NCBI RefSeq assembly: GCF_902459505.1
Contig: NC_047101.1
Location: forward strand, 10,107,168-10,171,167
Direction of reading: 5' to 3'
Source: Geotrypetes seraphini
Lineage: Eukaryota > Chordata > Amphibia > Gymnophiona > Dermophiidae
DNA: 64,000 bases
Shown: positions 11,213 through 21,881 of the stretch, piece after piece
How positions within the stretch are numbered: position 1 is the stretch's first letter
Layout of the letters: each line of letters starts with the position of its first letter
Translations under genes and position numbers: made by a program
The notes under the pieces: generated by a model
The model's input: the letters and a program-made list of their open reading frames with translations, nothing else
What the model was told of the DNA's origin: nothing
Databases searched by the model: none

Positions 11213-12325
11213 CACTGAAGATCCAATTTTAAGGAAGCCAGGATTTACAAGTGCAAAACAGCACTACATGCATATGGAAAGGGGGCGGGGCTTCGGCAGA
11301 ACCCAAAAAAACTACACACCTATTTCCCTATGATTGGGAACAAAGACGTTGGAACAGACACAGTGATATAAGAAACAGGAGACTTTATTAATAAATAAAA
11401 ATGTTTTTTCTAGCCCTGATCACCCCTAAGGCCTACTTGAGGGTCAGAACCATTGGTGCACTGGGGTTTGGCACTCACGACCCCAGCAGTAGGGTTACGA
11501 GACATCCGGATTTCCCCGGACGGCTTTTCAAAACCCGGCATTTTGTCTTTAAAGTTTGACAAATTTATTCAGCCAATTCCTAAAACGTCGTCGTCAGCCT
11601 GTTGAACTGGTTCATACCTTTATTTTAAAATTATGAACATCCTATGTGTCATTATGGTACAGCACAACACGGTCGTAAGTCTTTGGCATTTCTGCAAATG
11701 CGAGCTTTTTAAATAAAAAAAACAAACAAACCAGAAAAAGCTAAAAGCAAAGCGCCTTGGGATAGAAAGATTTATGGTTTCACTGATTTTAATTTGGAAT
11801 TCTGTTCTCATCATTTCCAAACATGCCCCTTAAATATTAACAATTTCATTATAAGAGGTAGGTTAAATCTTTTCATTCCAGTGCAAAGGAATGGCTAACT
11901 GAAATGAAATATACGGCAGCTCCTTATTAAATAATATTTAGAAAATAATAAATTAATGCTGGTATACTTCAAATCAAATCAACTGCTATGCCAACATTCT
12001 GCCCTGTTTTATATATTAAGCAATGTTATTCCCGCTTTCACTTAAGAGGCCTTTTTAATAAGATATGCTAAGCCTCCTTCCCTCCCCCTCCCACCAGCAT
12101 GCTGCCTTGAAGTCTCCCCATTCACAGCCCTGAAATACTCCCTCCCTGCCATCTAGGTAGGTTCCCCTGAGTCTACCCGATGTCCCTGGTTGTTCGGGGG
12201 GGGGGTGTTGGGGGGGAGGGAGGCAGGAGGGAAAGCCACTCGTTCCTGCCCCTTGCAGCTTCCCTATGAAAATGTCTGCTATGACCTCTTCCAACAGGAA
12301 GGTGGGGGGGGGCCTTTGCTATTTT
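11213..12325. other. mixed sequence without a recognised gene
   Basis: GGGTTACGAGACATCCGGAT at about 11492-11511 is the start of a known type of short DNA-transposon end. The block 12060-12310 is pyrimidine-rich with G-runs (12195-12223). The rest is unique AT-rich DNA. Confidence 0.35.
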
Positions 12326-12329
12326 GATT

Positions 12330-13262
12330 ACATTACATTGTGCTCGTTAACTGCGTAACCACAAGTTCAACGCGGTTTACAAAAGACTATTAACGATAAG
12401 CATAGTACAAATTAATTAATTAATCAGATACTTGGAAAATTGATAAGTCTTCAGCTGTGTTCTAAAATGTTTATAAGAATAAGCTGCGAGCAATAACGCA
12501 CAAAATTCTTTGTCGTGAGAGGCTGCTTAGTACGCTAGTGTATGAGCAAGACTTTTTTTTACTTCTACAGCCTTGGACAGAAGGAAAATTAAACGAAGGA
12601 TGAGTTTTTCTGCTGTGTTTATATGAAGCTAAGGAAAATCTATTTACCAACTAAGGAAGAGCTGATCCATATACACTTCTCCCTCCGTATTCGCGCTTTT
12701 GATTATTCACGGTTTTTAGCTTGCTGGCGCCTCCCCCCAAATTACATCAGCTTGCATAGAGAAATCGCTGATTCCAAGCGTTTACAGCGAAAATCGGTTA
12801 TTCCCAGCACTTTCTTCACCGTGTTTTGCCTCTCCTTCAGGAACAGGCCAGATCTCCCACCATGTTATTTGCGGTTTCACCATATTCACGATGGTTTTTA
12901 ATAGAAAACAGCAAATAACATAAAAAAGTTATTTGCGGTTTTCAGTATTTGCGGTTCTGTTAATCCCCCATCACAGCGAATACGGAGGGAGAAGTGTAGT
13001 ACTTTGTAACAAACAACCTTGCTTAAACAGCACCTGAGCTTCCATAGGAAGCCAATGGTCATATTTCTCAGGCCGTAGATCAGTCTGACCGCTGTGGTCT
13101 GTATTAGTATCAGTCTCCCTAATTCTTTCTTAGTGATTGTCAAATAGACGACAATGTTGCAGTAATCGAGACAACTCAGTAATACTGACTGTATTAATAG
13201 TCGAAAAGCAGTAAATTCAAAGTAGGATTTAATTGTTTGTAACTTCCATAAAAGGTACTATT
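12330..13262 (-). repeat. L2-like LINE, polymerase fragment and 3' end, split by a MITE
   Basis: The tail ACATTACATTGT at the left edge and the minus-strand polymerase fragment at 13260-12999 belong to one element interrupted by the MITE at 12674-12996. The polymerase reads LLWKLQTIKSYFEFTAFRLL, LDYCNIV, and IQTTAVRLIYGLRN. At 13262 the reading frame runs straight into the 45-bp minisatellite. Confidence 0.7.
12674..12996. mobile_element. TA-flanked MITE, Tigger/mariner-like
   Basis: The inverted ends are CACTTCTCCCTCCGTATTCG at the left and CGAATACGGAGGGAGAAGTG at the right, each flanked by TA. The interior is non-coding. A sister copy lies at 48449-48801. The TA duplication is characteristic of the Tc1/mariner superfamily; the Tigger assignment is an inference from the ends. 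Confidence 0.75.
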
Positions 13263-14260
13263 GCCTCTAGCCGAGCCTTGATGGCGAGACGCTGATCTAG
13301 AACGGCTGCTCTAGCCGAGCCTTGATGGCGAGACGCTGATCTAGAACAGCTGCCTCTAGCCGAGCCCTCATGGCGAGACGCTGATCTAGAACAGCTGCCT
13401 CTATCCGAGCCCTCATGGCGAGACGCTGATCTAGAACAGCTGCCTCTATCCGAGCCCTCATGGCGAGACGCTGATCTAGAACAGCTGCCTCTATCCGAGC
13501 CCTCATGGCGAGACGCTGATCTAGAACAGCTGCCTCTATCCGAGCCCTCATGGCGAGACGCTGATCTAGAACAGCTGCCTCTATCCGAGCCCTCATGGCG
13601 AGACGCTGATCTAGAACTGCTGCCTCTATCCGAGCCCTCATGGCGAGACGCTGATCTAGAACTGCTGCCTCTAGCCGAGCCCTGATGGCGAGACGCTGAT
13701 CTAGAACGGCTGCCTCTAGCCGAGCCCTGATGGCGAGACGCTGATCTAGAACAGCTGCCTCTAGCCGAGCCCTGATGGCGAGACGCTGATCTAGAACAGC
13801 TGCCTCTATCCGAGCCCTCATGGCGAGACGCTGATCTAGAACAGCTGCCTCTATCCGAGCCCTCATGGCGAGACGCTGATCTAGAACAGCTGCCTCTATC
13901 CGAGCCCTCATGGCGAGACGCTGATCTAGAACGGCTGCCTCTAGCCGAGCCCTGATGGCGAGACGCTGATCTAGAACGGCTGCCTCTAGCCGAGCCCTGA
14001 TGGCGAGACGCTGATCTAGAACGGCTGCCTCTAGCCGAGCCCTGATGGCGAGACGCTGATCTAGAACGGCTGCCTCTATCCGAGCCCTGATGGCGAGACG
14101 CTGATCTAGAACAGCTGCCTCTATCCGAGCCCTCATGGCGAGACGCTGATCTAGAACAGCTGCCTCTATCCGAGCCCTCATGGCGAGACGCTGATCTAGA
14201 ACAGCTGCCTCTATCCGAGCCCTCATGGCGAGACGCTGATCTAGAACAGCTGCCTCTATC
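13263..14260. repeat. 45-bp minisatellite, about 22 copies
   Basis: The unit is close to GCCTCTATCCGAGCCCTCAT followed by GGCGAGACGCTGATCTAGAA and CAGCT. Copies differ mainly at three linked sites: TAGCC or TATCC, CCTGA or CCTCA, and ACAG, ACGG or ACTG, and variants come in blocks. Because 45 is divisible by three, the minus strand stays open for 309 codons as repeats of MRARIEAAVLDQRLA, until a one-base deletion in the last copy. The array is embedded in an L2-like LINE polymerase. No start context, intron or homologue supports a gene. Confidence 0.9.
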
Positions 14261-14264
14261 TGGA

Positions 14265-14990
14265 AGTGGTGACGAATTTTGTCACCATGTCATTCTCTAG
14301 TTTCCAGTTCCTACTGCCCTGGACCAGAATAGCCACACGATAACAAGTCATCTGAAGTTCTGCCAAAGACACAACTGCCTGCTCCTCAGAATTAAAGGTC
14401 TTCCTCCAAATATATGGAAAGCCATTTGTTTAAATCTCTATAGACAGCTGAGAGACAGAGTACTATGGCTTCGTTTGTTTACCAGGTGAATATCTATTCT
14501 CAAAGAAATCCGCGCTCTCATCACTTTCACAGCTCTTGCAGAATTCACGAGGAATAACAATGGGTTATTTCTGTTCTAGACAACCAAAAAAAAAAAAAAG
14601 TGCCCCCCCCCACCCCATGCTTTGATTTCCAATTCCCAGCCAGCCATTAGAAGAAACCCATTAATCAAGCTTATCATTTCTGTCTCGGAAAACCTACAAA
14701 TTTTAAATGCTTTTGACTAAGATATAACATATTAATAGGAGTAATAATTTCAAACGGCCTCTGCTGACCTTCCTCTGTCTGAAACTGCTTATTTTGCTAA
14801 ATGCATTTGCCACCCAGCCCTCGGTCACAGGAGAAGGTGGTTTTAAAGGTTATAAATTGAGAGGCAAATCAATTATGATAAGTGTGTAAAAATAAGTTCT
14901 TAATTCATAATAGCAATTGGACCCATGACCTATCAGTAGTAGGTGTTGGAAAGATGAACACTTGATTTGCATCCCTGGCACCACTTATTT
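14265..14990. other. unique sequence, candidate conserved non-coding
   Basis: No exon recognised. Bases 14635-14930 contain no known repeat and hold several A/T-rich homeodomain-like words (CCCATTAATCAAGC at about 14657, AAATCAATTATGATAAG at about 14865). Confidence 0.3.
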
Positions 14991-14992
14991 GA

Positions 14993-15225
14993 TCTATTCA
15001 TTCAATTTTCTATACTGTTCTCCCAGTGGAGCTAATGGTTTACATTAATTTATTCAGGTACCCAAGCATTTTTCCTTGCAGGCTCACAATCTATTTAATG
15101 TACCTGGAGCAATGGGGGGGAGGGAGGGAGGGAGGGGTTTAAGTGACTTGCCCAGGGTCACAAAGAGCAGCGTGGGATTTAAACCCACAACCTAGTTCTA
15201 ACCATTGCGCCACTCAAGAAATCAA
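14993..15225 (-). repeat. tRNA-derived SINE
   Basis: Reverse orientation. The left edge is TATTCATTCAATTTTCTATA (tail), then GTTCTCCCAGTGGAGC, the G-rich stretch at 15113-15137 and the tRNA-like head at the right (AACCATTGCGCCACTC). Confidence 0.8.
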
Positions 15226-15365
15226 AATGTAGTAAAAGTGAGCCAAGTATAAGACAATCAAGCCATTGTGGCATTACTGATGAGGTTGGCTTTTAGGCAT
15301 TGGTGGAATGAGGCATTATGACATCACAATAGCAGCTCTGGTCATCAGAGACTGAAACTTTTCAC
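15226..15365 (-). repeat. interspersed repeat between two SINEs
   Basis: It contains CAAGCCATTGTGGCATTACT, GATGAGGTTGGC and GAGGCATTATGACATCACAA. This is the inverted form of the segment at 6460-6550. The same SINE-spacer-SINE order recurs at 17985-18555, so the trio was duplicated or spread as one unit. Confidence 0.6.
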
Positions 15366-15367
15366 AC

Positions 15368-15605
15368 TATTTATTTATTCAATTTTCTATACTGTTCTCC
15401 CAGGGGGAGTTCAGAACGATTTACATGAATTTATTCAGGTACTCAAGCATTTTCCCCAGCTTGTCCTGGTGGATTCACAATCCATCTAATGTACAAGGGC
15501 CAATGTGGGGATTAAGTGACTTGCCCAGGGTCACAAGGAGCAGCATGGGTTTGAACCCACCTCAGGGTGCTGAGGCTGTAGCTTTAACCACTGCGCCACA
15601 CTCTC
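15368..15605 (-). repeat. tRNA-derived SINE
   Basis: Full-length reverse copy with tail TTTATTTATTCAATTTTCTA at the left, GTGACTTGCCCAGGGTCACA in the body, B box complement GGTTTGAACCC, and head CTTTAACCACTGCGCCACAC. Confidence 0.85.
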
Positions 15606-16071
15606 CCCAGTTGCAGAATGGGGTTGAAGCCCTCTTCATGGTATGCACAGTGTTATATAAGCCACTTGCATATATGCTACAACATGGCTTTTTTTTTTTT
15701 ATTATTTATTTATAAATTTTTGAAATTTTTAACAAGCATACCATCTTGTACAGAAAAGTGCAATCAAGAAAACATATCTTTGATTATTCTCAAAATTGAA
15801 AATAAACCAAAATTACATAAAAGGTAATAATTCCAACTTAATCGTACACTAGTCCTCAACAATGGATCCAAGATTCAGGAATTAGGAGTGAATATAATAC
15901 AATAACAAAATTATCCAAAACACGTCATCTGTGCTGGCTTATATACTCCCCTTTTACAAAAGCGTAGCACCAGCCACAGTGGTAACAGCTCCTATACTCA
16001 TAGGAATTTTATTTTATTTTTTTAAATTTAGGTATTTATATGCTGCCTATCAAGGTTATCTAGGCCAGTGT

Positions 16072-16527
16072 TCTTCAACCACCAGTCCATTGACCAGTGT
16101 CGGTCCACAGAAATTTCCTGCCGGTCCACAGGACCAGCACGTGCATCAGGCCCAAAACAATGTTCTTCAACCGCCGGTCCACAGTGCAATCGATGCAGCG
16201 TTATCTTCAAGCCAGCTCCCTCTTCCTCACTGATTCGGTGCACAAAGCCACGGGCAGTGGCTCCTACGGGCATTCTGCGCCTGAACCGGAAGCCTTCTCT
16301 CTGACGTTGCAACGTCAGAGGGAAGGCTTTCAGATGAGGCACGGGACATGCAAGGTGCAATTAGTACTATTATGGGGGTCTGGAGTGGAGATTGGGTAGA
16401 GATGGGGGGGGTCTGGCCCACGATTTAGCCCAGTGTTCTTCAACCGCCGGTCCATGGGCCGATGCCGGTCCACAGAATAATTCTATTATTTCTGCCGATC
16501 CATAAATGTAAAAAGATTGAAAAACAC
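16072..16527. mobile_element. hAT-like remnants
   Basis: Repeated starts CAGTGTTCTTCAACC occur at about 16072 and 16431, with CCGGTCCACAG internal words. An inverted end GATTGAAAAACACT lies near 16515-16528. A small palindrome sits at 16290-16330. No clear 8-bp duplication, so boundaries are approximate. A 51-bp relative is at 18796-18846. Confidence 0.5.
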
Positions 16528-16935
16528 TCTACACACGCTGCTTCGGGGCCTTCTACTGCCCTGATTTGCTCTGCCACGTCTCTGGTGTCATCAGGGATGT
16601 GCCAGAGTAAATCAGGGCAATAAAAGGCCCCGAAGCAGCATGTGTAGAGTGCTGCAGACGCTGCTGGAATTGGCAGGTTTGTCGGGACCGCGGGAAGGGA
16701 AGGGAAAAGGGGGGTAGGGGAAACGCTGCTGCTGCACAGGGAAGTAGTGTGGGGGGAGGGAAATGGAGGGAGAGGGAATGCTGCTGCTGTGGCTGCTGCA
16801 CAGGGAAGTGGGGGGAAAGAAATGAAGACAAGACAGCGGGAGGAAGGGAGACAAAAGAAAAGAAGAAAGACACAGGGGCAGGGAGAGACACAGAAAGACA
16901 GACAAAGGGGGCCAGGGAGAGAGACAGACAGACAG
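16528..16935 (+). mobile_element. internal Helitron fragment without termini
   Basis: The module with GTGTCATCAGGGATGTGCCA, AAATCAGGGCAATAAAAGG, GCATGTGTAGAGTGCTGCAG and GGGACCGCGGGAAGGG is shared with the Helitron at 31933-33281 (bases about 32875-32997). The GACAGACAGACAG-type purine run at 16860-16935 is the complement of the CT-rich 3' part of both Helitrons. The segment is itself palindromic around 16590. Neither Helitron end is present. Confidence 0.55.
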
Positions 16936-17004
16936 CCCCTTCTAGATTTTCTCAGAAATTTTTTTAGACCACCTTTTAAAAGATTTCCTGCATTAACAAG
17001 TCAG

Positions 17005-17190
17005 CCTGGGTGGGTTCAAACCCCTGCTGCTCCTTGTGACCCTGAGCAAGTCACTTAATCCCCCCCATTGTCCCAGGAAAATTAGATTGTGAGTCTGCCA
17101 GGACAGACAGGGAAACATGCTTGAGTACCTGAATAAATTCATGTAAACCGTTCTGAGCTCCCTTGGGAAAACGGTATAGAATATTGAATA
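17005..17190 (+). repeat. tRNA-derived SINE, 5'-truncated
   Basis: It starts in the B-box region (GGTGGGTTCAAACCC), runs through GCAAGTCACTTAATCCC, ACCTGAATAAATTCATGTAA and ends TTGAATAAATATT. Confidence 0.8.
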
Positions 17191-17409
17191 AATATTTGCA
17201 AATGGAAAAAGTGTTGTTTGCTTGCTCTTCAGTGCAACTACACTGCCCTCTGCTGGCTATTTGAGTGAAGAGGTAGACTGCATTGAAAAAGTATTTTTTC
17301 CACCCCAGTTATACGAATGCTGATCATAGCTTGAATGAATGACTAACTAAAATGTAGCACAGAATCTTCACCAGAAAGCTTTAATGTAGACCTTAGGGAG
17401 GCAACCCCC

Positions 17410-17885
17410 TTTAGATTTTAGAGTAGAGAACGACTCGGGGGAAAAAAATCTGTCCCCGTCACTGCTCCATCACCGGACCACCATCCCCTTCACCGTCCCA
17501 CAGCATCCACCCTACAGCAGCCCGAGAATCTCCCTCCCATCCCCCCTTACCTTCACGGAGTATTAGTAAAGAAACTTGCTGAAGCCGGCGGAGACTGCCT
17601 GCCTGTGCCTGCAGTCGCGTGTGCGCGCGCAGAAGTTGCATCAGAGGAGAAGCTTCCGCCCACACACACACGTGACTGCAGGCAGGCTGGCTTCGCCGGC
17701 TTCGGTAAGTTTCTTTACTAAAGCGCCGCAAAGGTAAGAGGGAGGGAGATAGATTTGGCCAGAGGGAGGGAGGGGATCGCACGCCTTCCCTCCCTTAACT
17801 GTGAGGACAAGGCCATTCACCGCTCCATGGGGCGGTGGATGGCCTTGTCCCCATACCCGCAGTGAGCACTTCTTCCCCCCCCCAC
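17410..17885. mobile_element. unclassified palindromic element
   Basis: The centre at about 17650 is a strong inverted repeat: arms with AGTAAAGAAACTTGCTGAAG at the left and CTTCGGTAAGTTTCTTTACT at the right, about 75 bp each. The left edge has the AGAGAACGACTCGGGG word common at ends of such repeats. CpG-rich, no coding region. Confidence 0.5.
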
Positions 17886-17984
17886 ACACACACACACATG
17901 TAACTCTCTATTTTATAGCTTGATTATTATGTTTCGAGTCATTCAGCACATAAAGCAGACAGATCTATCTTCCTCACTTCTTAA

Positions 17985-18215
17985 TCTTTATTCAATTTTC
18001 TCCCAGAAGAGCTCAGAACAGTTTACATGAATTTATTCAGGTACTCAAGCATTTTTCCCTGTCTGTCCTGGTGGGTTCACAGTCTATCTAATGTACCTGG
18101 GGCAATGGGAGGGATTAAGTGACTTGCCCAGGGTCACAAGGAGCAACGTGGGTTTGAACCCACAACCCCAGGGTGCTGAGGCTGTAGCTTTAACCACTGC
18201 GCCACTCTAGAAATC
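17985..18215 (-). repeat. tRNA-derived SINE
   Basis: Reverse copy: tail TTTATTCAATTTTCTCCCAG at the left and head CTTTAACCACTGCGCCACTC at the right. Confidence 0.8.
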
Positions 18216-18361
18216 AAAATGTACTAAAAGTGAGCCGAGTCTAGGATAATCAAGCCATTGTGACATCACTGATGAGGTTGGCTCTTATTGGTGGAATGAG
18301 GCATTATGATGTCACAATACCAGCTCTGATTATCAGAGGCTGAAACTTTTCACACTATTTA

Positions 18362-18560
18362 CTCAACTTTCTATACAAGGGAGCTCAGAATGGTTTACAT
18401 GAATTTATTCTGGCACTCAAGCATTTTCCCCTGTCTGTCCGGGCGAGCTCACAATCTATCTAATGTACCCGGGGCAATGGGGGGATTAAGTGACTTGCCC
18501 AGGGTCACAAGGAGCAGCGTGGGCTTGAACCCACAACCCCAGGGTGCTGAGACTGTAGCC
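18362..18560 (-). repeat. tRNA-derived SINE, partial
   Basis: It contains CTCAACTTTCTATACAAGGG, GTGACTTGCCCAGGGTCACA and CACAACCCCAGGGTGCTGAG. The head is shortened compared with other copies. Confidence 0.75.
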
Positions 18561-18795
18561 ACACTCTGTATCATCTGCCCACTTGCTAACCAGGTCATTG
18601 AGGTCCTTTTTGATGTCATGTTTCTCTTGACCTTCCAGGACCTGTTTTACCTTCTGGTACACAATGTATAGATGCACAAATTATCTAAGTCTCCGTTGCT
18701 GCATTCCGGTGCATGCTATTCCAACCAAGTGTATCTTTCTGCTGAGGTAGCCCCCTTCCAGCCTCAGGCCAAAAACTCAACACTGTGGTTTGGAA

Positions 18796-18846
18796 CAGTG
18801 TTCTTCAACCTTTTGACACCTATGGACCGGCAGTTGAAGAACACTG
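18796..18846. mobile_element. 51-bp hAT-like mini element
   Basis: The ends are a 14-bp inverted pair, CAGTGTTCTTCAAC and GTTGAAGAACACTG, with a 23-base interior. The flanks do not show a convincing 8-bp duplication, so this may be a deletion derivative of the family at 16072-16527. Confidence 0.55.
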
Positions 18847-19242
18847 GGCTAAGTCGTGCCCATCTCCACTCAATCTCCGCCCCATAATAGTACTAATTGC
18901 AACACCATTTTTCCCATTCATTTTTCATATATATACACACAATATAATTGTATTAACAACACATAATGGTTAACCACAAAGCACACTGTGCTTTTCAACA
19001 TTCATTCCTACCAGAAAACAGATAACCCCATGCAAATGCAGGACCAAAAACTAAAAGTACTAATATTTACAAGCAAACCCTAAGATGCAAGACTCTGCAA
19101 GCAGTAGAACCCCCCAGAGGAAAAGAAACCAATGCATTTCTTCCTGAACAGACAAATCAATCACTAAATTAAAAGAATAAAAGCATTTCCCCTACCGTTG
19201 TTGTCTCTCTCTGCTTCCATGTGCCTTGCCTTGCCTTCTGAC

Positions 19243-19885
19243 TCTTAGAACTCTCTTCTGCTTCTCTCAGAGAATTCAGGTATCCTGTGGGTTTGTGGCT
19301 GCCTCCATTGCCTAGAAGACACACCCTTTCCACATGCTCTGGGTTGATTGCTTCTAGGTCCATCTGGGCTCTTAGAACTGTCTTCTGCTTTTCTCAGAGA
19401 GTTCAGGTATCCTGTGGGTTTGTGGCTGCCTCCATTGCCTAGAAGACACACCCTTTCCACATGCTCTGGGTTGATTGCTTCTAGGTCCATCTGGGCTCTT
19501 AGAACTGTCTTCTGCTTTTCTCAGAGAGTTCAGGTATCCTGTGGGTTTGTGGCTGCCTCCATTGCCTAGAAGACACACCCTTTCCACATGCTCTGGGTTG
19601 ATTGCTTCTAGGTCCACCTGGGCTCTTAGAACTATCTTCTGCTTTTCTCAGAGAGTTCAGGTATCCTGTGGGTTTGTGGCTGCCTCCATTGCCTAGAAGA
19701 CACACCCTTTCCACATGCTCTGGGTTGATTGCTTCTAGGTCCACCTGGGCTCTTAGAACTGTCTTCTGCTTTTCTCAGAGAGTTCAGGTATCCTGTGGGT
19801 TTGTGGCTGCCTCCATTGCCTAGAAGACACACCCTTTCCACATGCTCTGGGTTGATTGCTTCTAGGTCCACCTGAGCTCCTAGAA
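19243..19885. repeat. 127-bp tandem repeat, about five copies
   Basis: Each unit carries CTTAGAACTGTCTTCTGCTT, GTATCCTGTGGGTTTGTGGC, GCCTAGAAGACACACCC and CATGCTCTGGGTTGATTGCT. Copies are more than 95 percent alike by eye, which points to recent expansion. Overlapping open frames on both strands repeat with the unit but 127 is not divisible by three, so no long protein results. Confidence 0.9.
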
Positions 19886-19899
19886 CTCTCTGCTACTAA

Positions 19900-20655
19900 G
19901 CCCTGGTAGCTTCTCTGTTGATTAGCCCTGCCTACAGCTGGGCTGACTGCAGGAGCTTATACGGTCCTAAGCTTTGCCACCACCTGCCAGTGCCTGCTGG
20001 GACTTGTGGTTTTCTGTCCCTAGCTGTTCCTAAGCCATTGCTAAGCAAGGATAAGTGGGTCAGTGCAGTGCTGCCTTTCTTTTGGGGTTTGTTGTCTTTT
20101 CCCTGCTTACTTCTGGGAGCAGGTTTAGGTTCAGGGCACTGCAGGTTTTCTTCTGTTATCACAAGACTCTCCCTGTGACAAGATATAGATCGTGGAAAGG
20201 TATATGATGCAAGACACAGAGCTGCTTTGTGCCATTGTATTTTGGTTTATTATAGATTGCCCTGGTGGACTCTGCTTTAATCAGGTCCCTCTTATACTGA
20301 TTCCCTTCCACATTTAAATGTGAAAAATATATAATAAAAGAGACACAGGGCAGGTTTTTCTGGGGAGAACCCCACGCATAAAGGTGTGCTAAGGCCACTT
20401 TCTACAATAGCTTAGCTAAAGGACCCTGTAGTAATTTACTGTGTGTTAACATTTACCTGCTGAAGTCTTCTCCCTGCAGCTGAGCCAACAGAACAGTTTA
20501 TATTATATAGTGCCTGAATCATGTTTTTCTCTTGAATGGCTGCTTATAATTTAATATTATCATTACCATTGCTATTATTAATGCTAAAATTAAAGGCAGT
20601 CATAAATTCATATTAAGAGCTACAATCAAATATTGCTTCTTAAATAATTACAATA
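19900..20655. other. no gene recognised
   Basis: Bases 20390-20450 resemble fragments of the CCTTTTACGAAG MITE family. An (ATT)-rich stretch lies at 20550-20600. Otherwise unique. Confidence 0.35.
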
Positions 20656-21218
20656 CCACCATGTTTTCCTGAAAATAAGCCCCTAGTGCATTTTTTGGGA
20701 CCCAAAATTAAAAAAGACACTGTCTTTATTTTCAAGGATGTCTTATTTATTTCATGTCCAACAATCATCTCTCCCTTCCTCTCCTCCACCCCAATTCTTC
20801 CTCTTTCCTTTCTCCTATTATATATGCATTTTTCCTCCCCTCACCCATCCCCTTGTGCAGCAGAACCCCACCAACCCTCCCACCGTGAAACTGACATACC
20901 TCCGCTCCAAGGCCTCCAAAATCAGCGGCGGCGGCAGCGCTCTGAAAGGGATGCTTTGCAGCCTTCCTCGCTGGGGCCTTCCTTCTGCCGCATGAGCAAT
21001 GTCAGGTCTCACCAGGGTGGTGATTGGGGGGGGGGGGTTTGCTGAATCGAGTGATTTTTTTTCAGTGAATTAGGCACTAGTGTCATGGATAGAGTCAGGA
21101 ACATTCAAGGAGGGGGGCTTTGGGGGTTGATCTTAACTAGGGCTTATTTTGGAGGGTAGGGCTTATATTAGGAGCATCTTTAAAAATCATGCTAGGGCTT
21201 ATTTTCGGGGAAACACGG
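20656..21218. mobile_element. TA-flanked MITE (CCGTGTTTCCCCGAAAATAA family)
   Basis: The right end is TTATTTTCGGGGAAACACGG before TA. The left end is a diverged inverse with CATGTTTTCCTGAAAATAAG. The interior holds pyrimidine-rich DNA and a CpG-rich block at 20900-21020. A sister copy is at 36738-37430. Confidence 0.7.
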
Positions 21219-21519
21219 TAGTTGCCTGGATTATAGGTATACACTTGTGACCTTTATAGAATCACTCTTTGTACCAATTCCTGTACCTAACATTAGACCC
21301 CACCCATACCTGCTAAAACCTGGTGTAAACGCTAGTGCCCAATTTAGGCACAGAGGACAAATTCTACAACTATGCATGCAACTATTCAGAATGCCTCTGA
21401 CATGGCCACACCCCCTTTTGAGTTATATGCTAGTCAAATTAAACACCATGCCTTATATCACATAGTCAGATGCATGCACAAGCATGCTGATTGATAGAAG
21501 AGTTCTGTCCCTGCCCCAT

Positions 21520-21790
21520 TCCTGCAAGCTCCATCCTCATCTGCACAAGCCTCAAACACTTTAATATCCTAAGTAGCAACATTCTAGAGCTCAGACTGTG
21601 ATGTCATAATGTCTCATTCCACCAATGCCTAAGCTCTGTCCTCATCTGCACAAGCCTCAAACACTTTAAAACCATAAGTAGCAACATTCTAGAGCTCAGA
21701 GTGTGATGTCATAATGCCTCATTCCACCAATGCCTAAGCTCCGTCCTCACCTGCACAAGCCTCAAACACTTTAAATTCATGTTTGAGGCT
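21520..21790. repeat. about 124-bp unit in two-plus tandem copies
   Basis: The phrase CTGCACAAGCCTCAAACACT occurs three times (about 21541, 21641 and 21750) with AAGTAGCAACATTCTAGAGC and TGTGATGTCATAATGYCTCA between. It is a local duplication of an interspersed repeat related to 6460-6550. Confidence 0.7.
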
Positions 21791-21881
21791 TGTACGGTTA
21801 AGGCAGAGCTTACAGGAATGGGACAGGGGCAGTGACAAAACTCAGGACAGGGAAATCGAGTCCCCGTGTCATTCTCTAAAT

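Noticed and set aside
13297-14226. 309-residue open frame as a real repeat protein
   Set aside because: It is wholly made of the 45-bp minisatellite, has no start context, intron or unique domain, and stays open because the unit is a multiple of three.
18486-18677. LINE polymerase fragment KKDLNDLVSKWADD
   Set aside because: It resembles the D-L-x-x-L-x-x-W-A motif of CR1 polymerases, but it is too short and lies partly in a SINE, so it is not listed as a feature.
19243-19885. CRISPR array
   Set aside because: The units are contiguous with no unique spacers, and the DNA is vertebrate.
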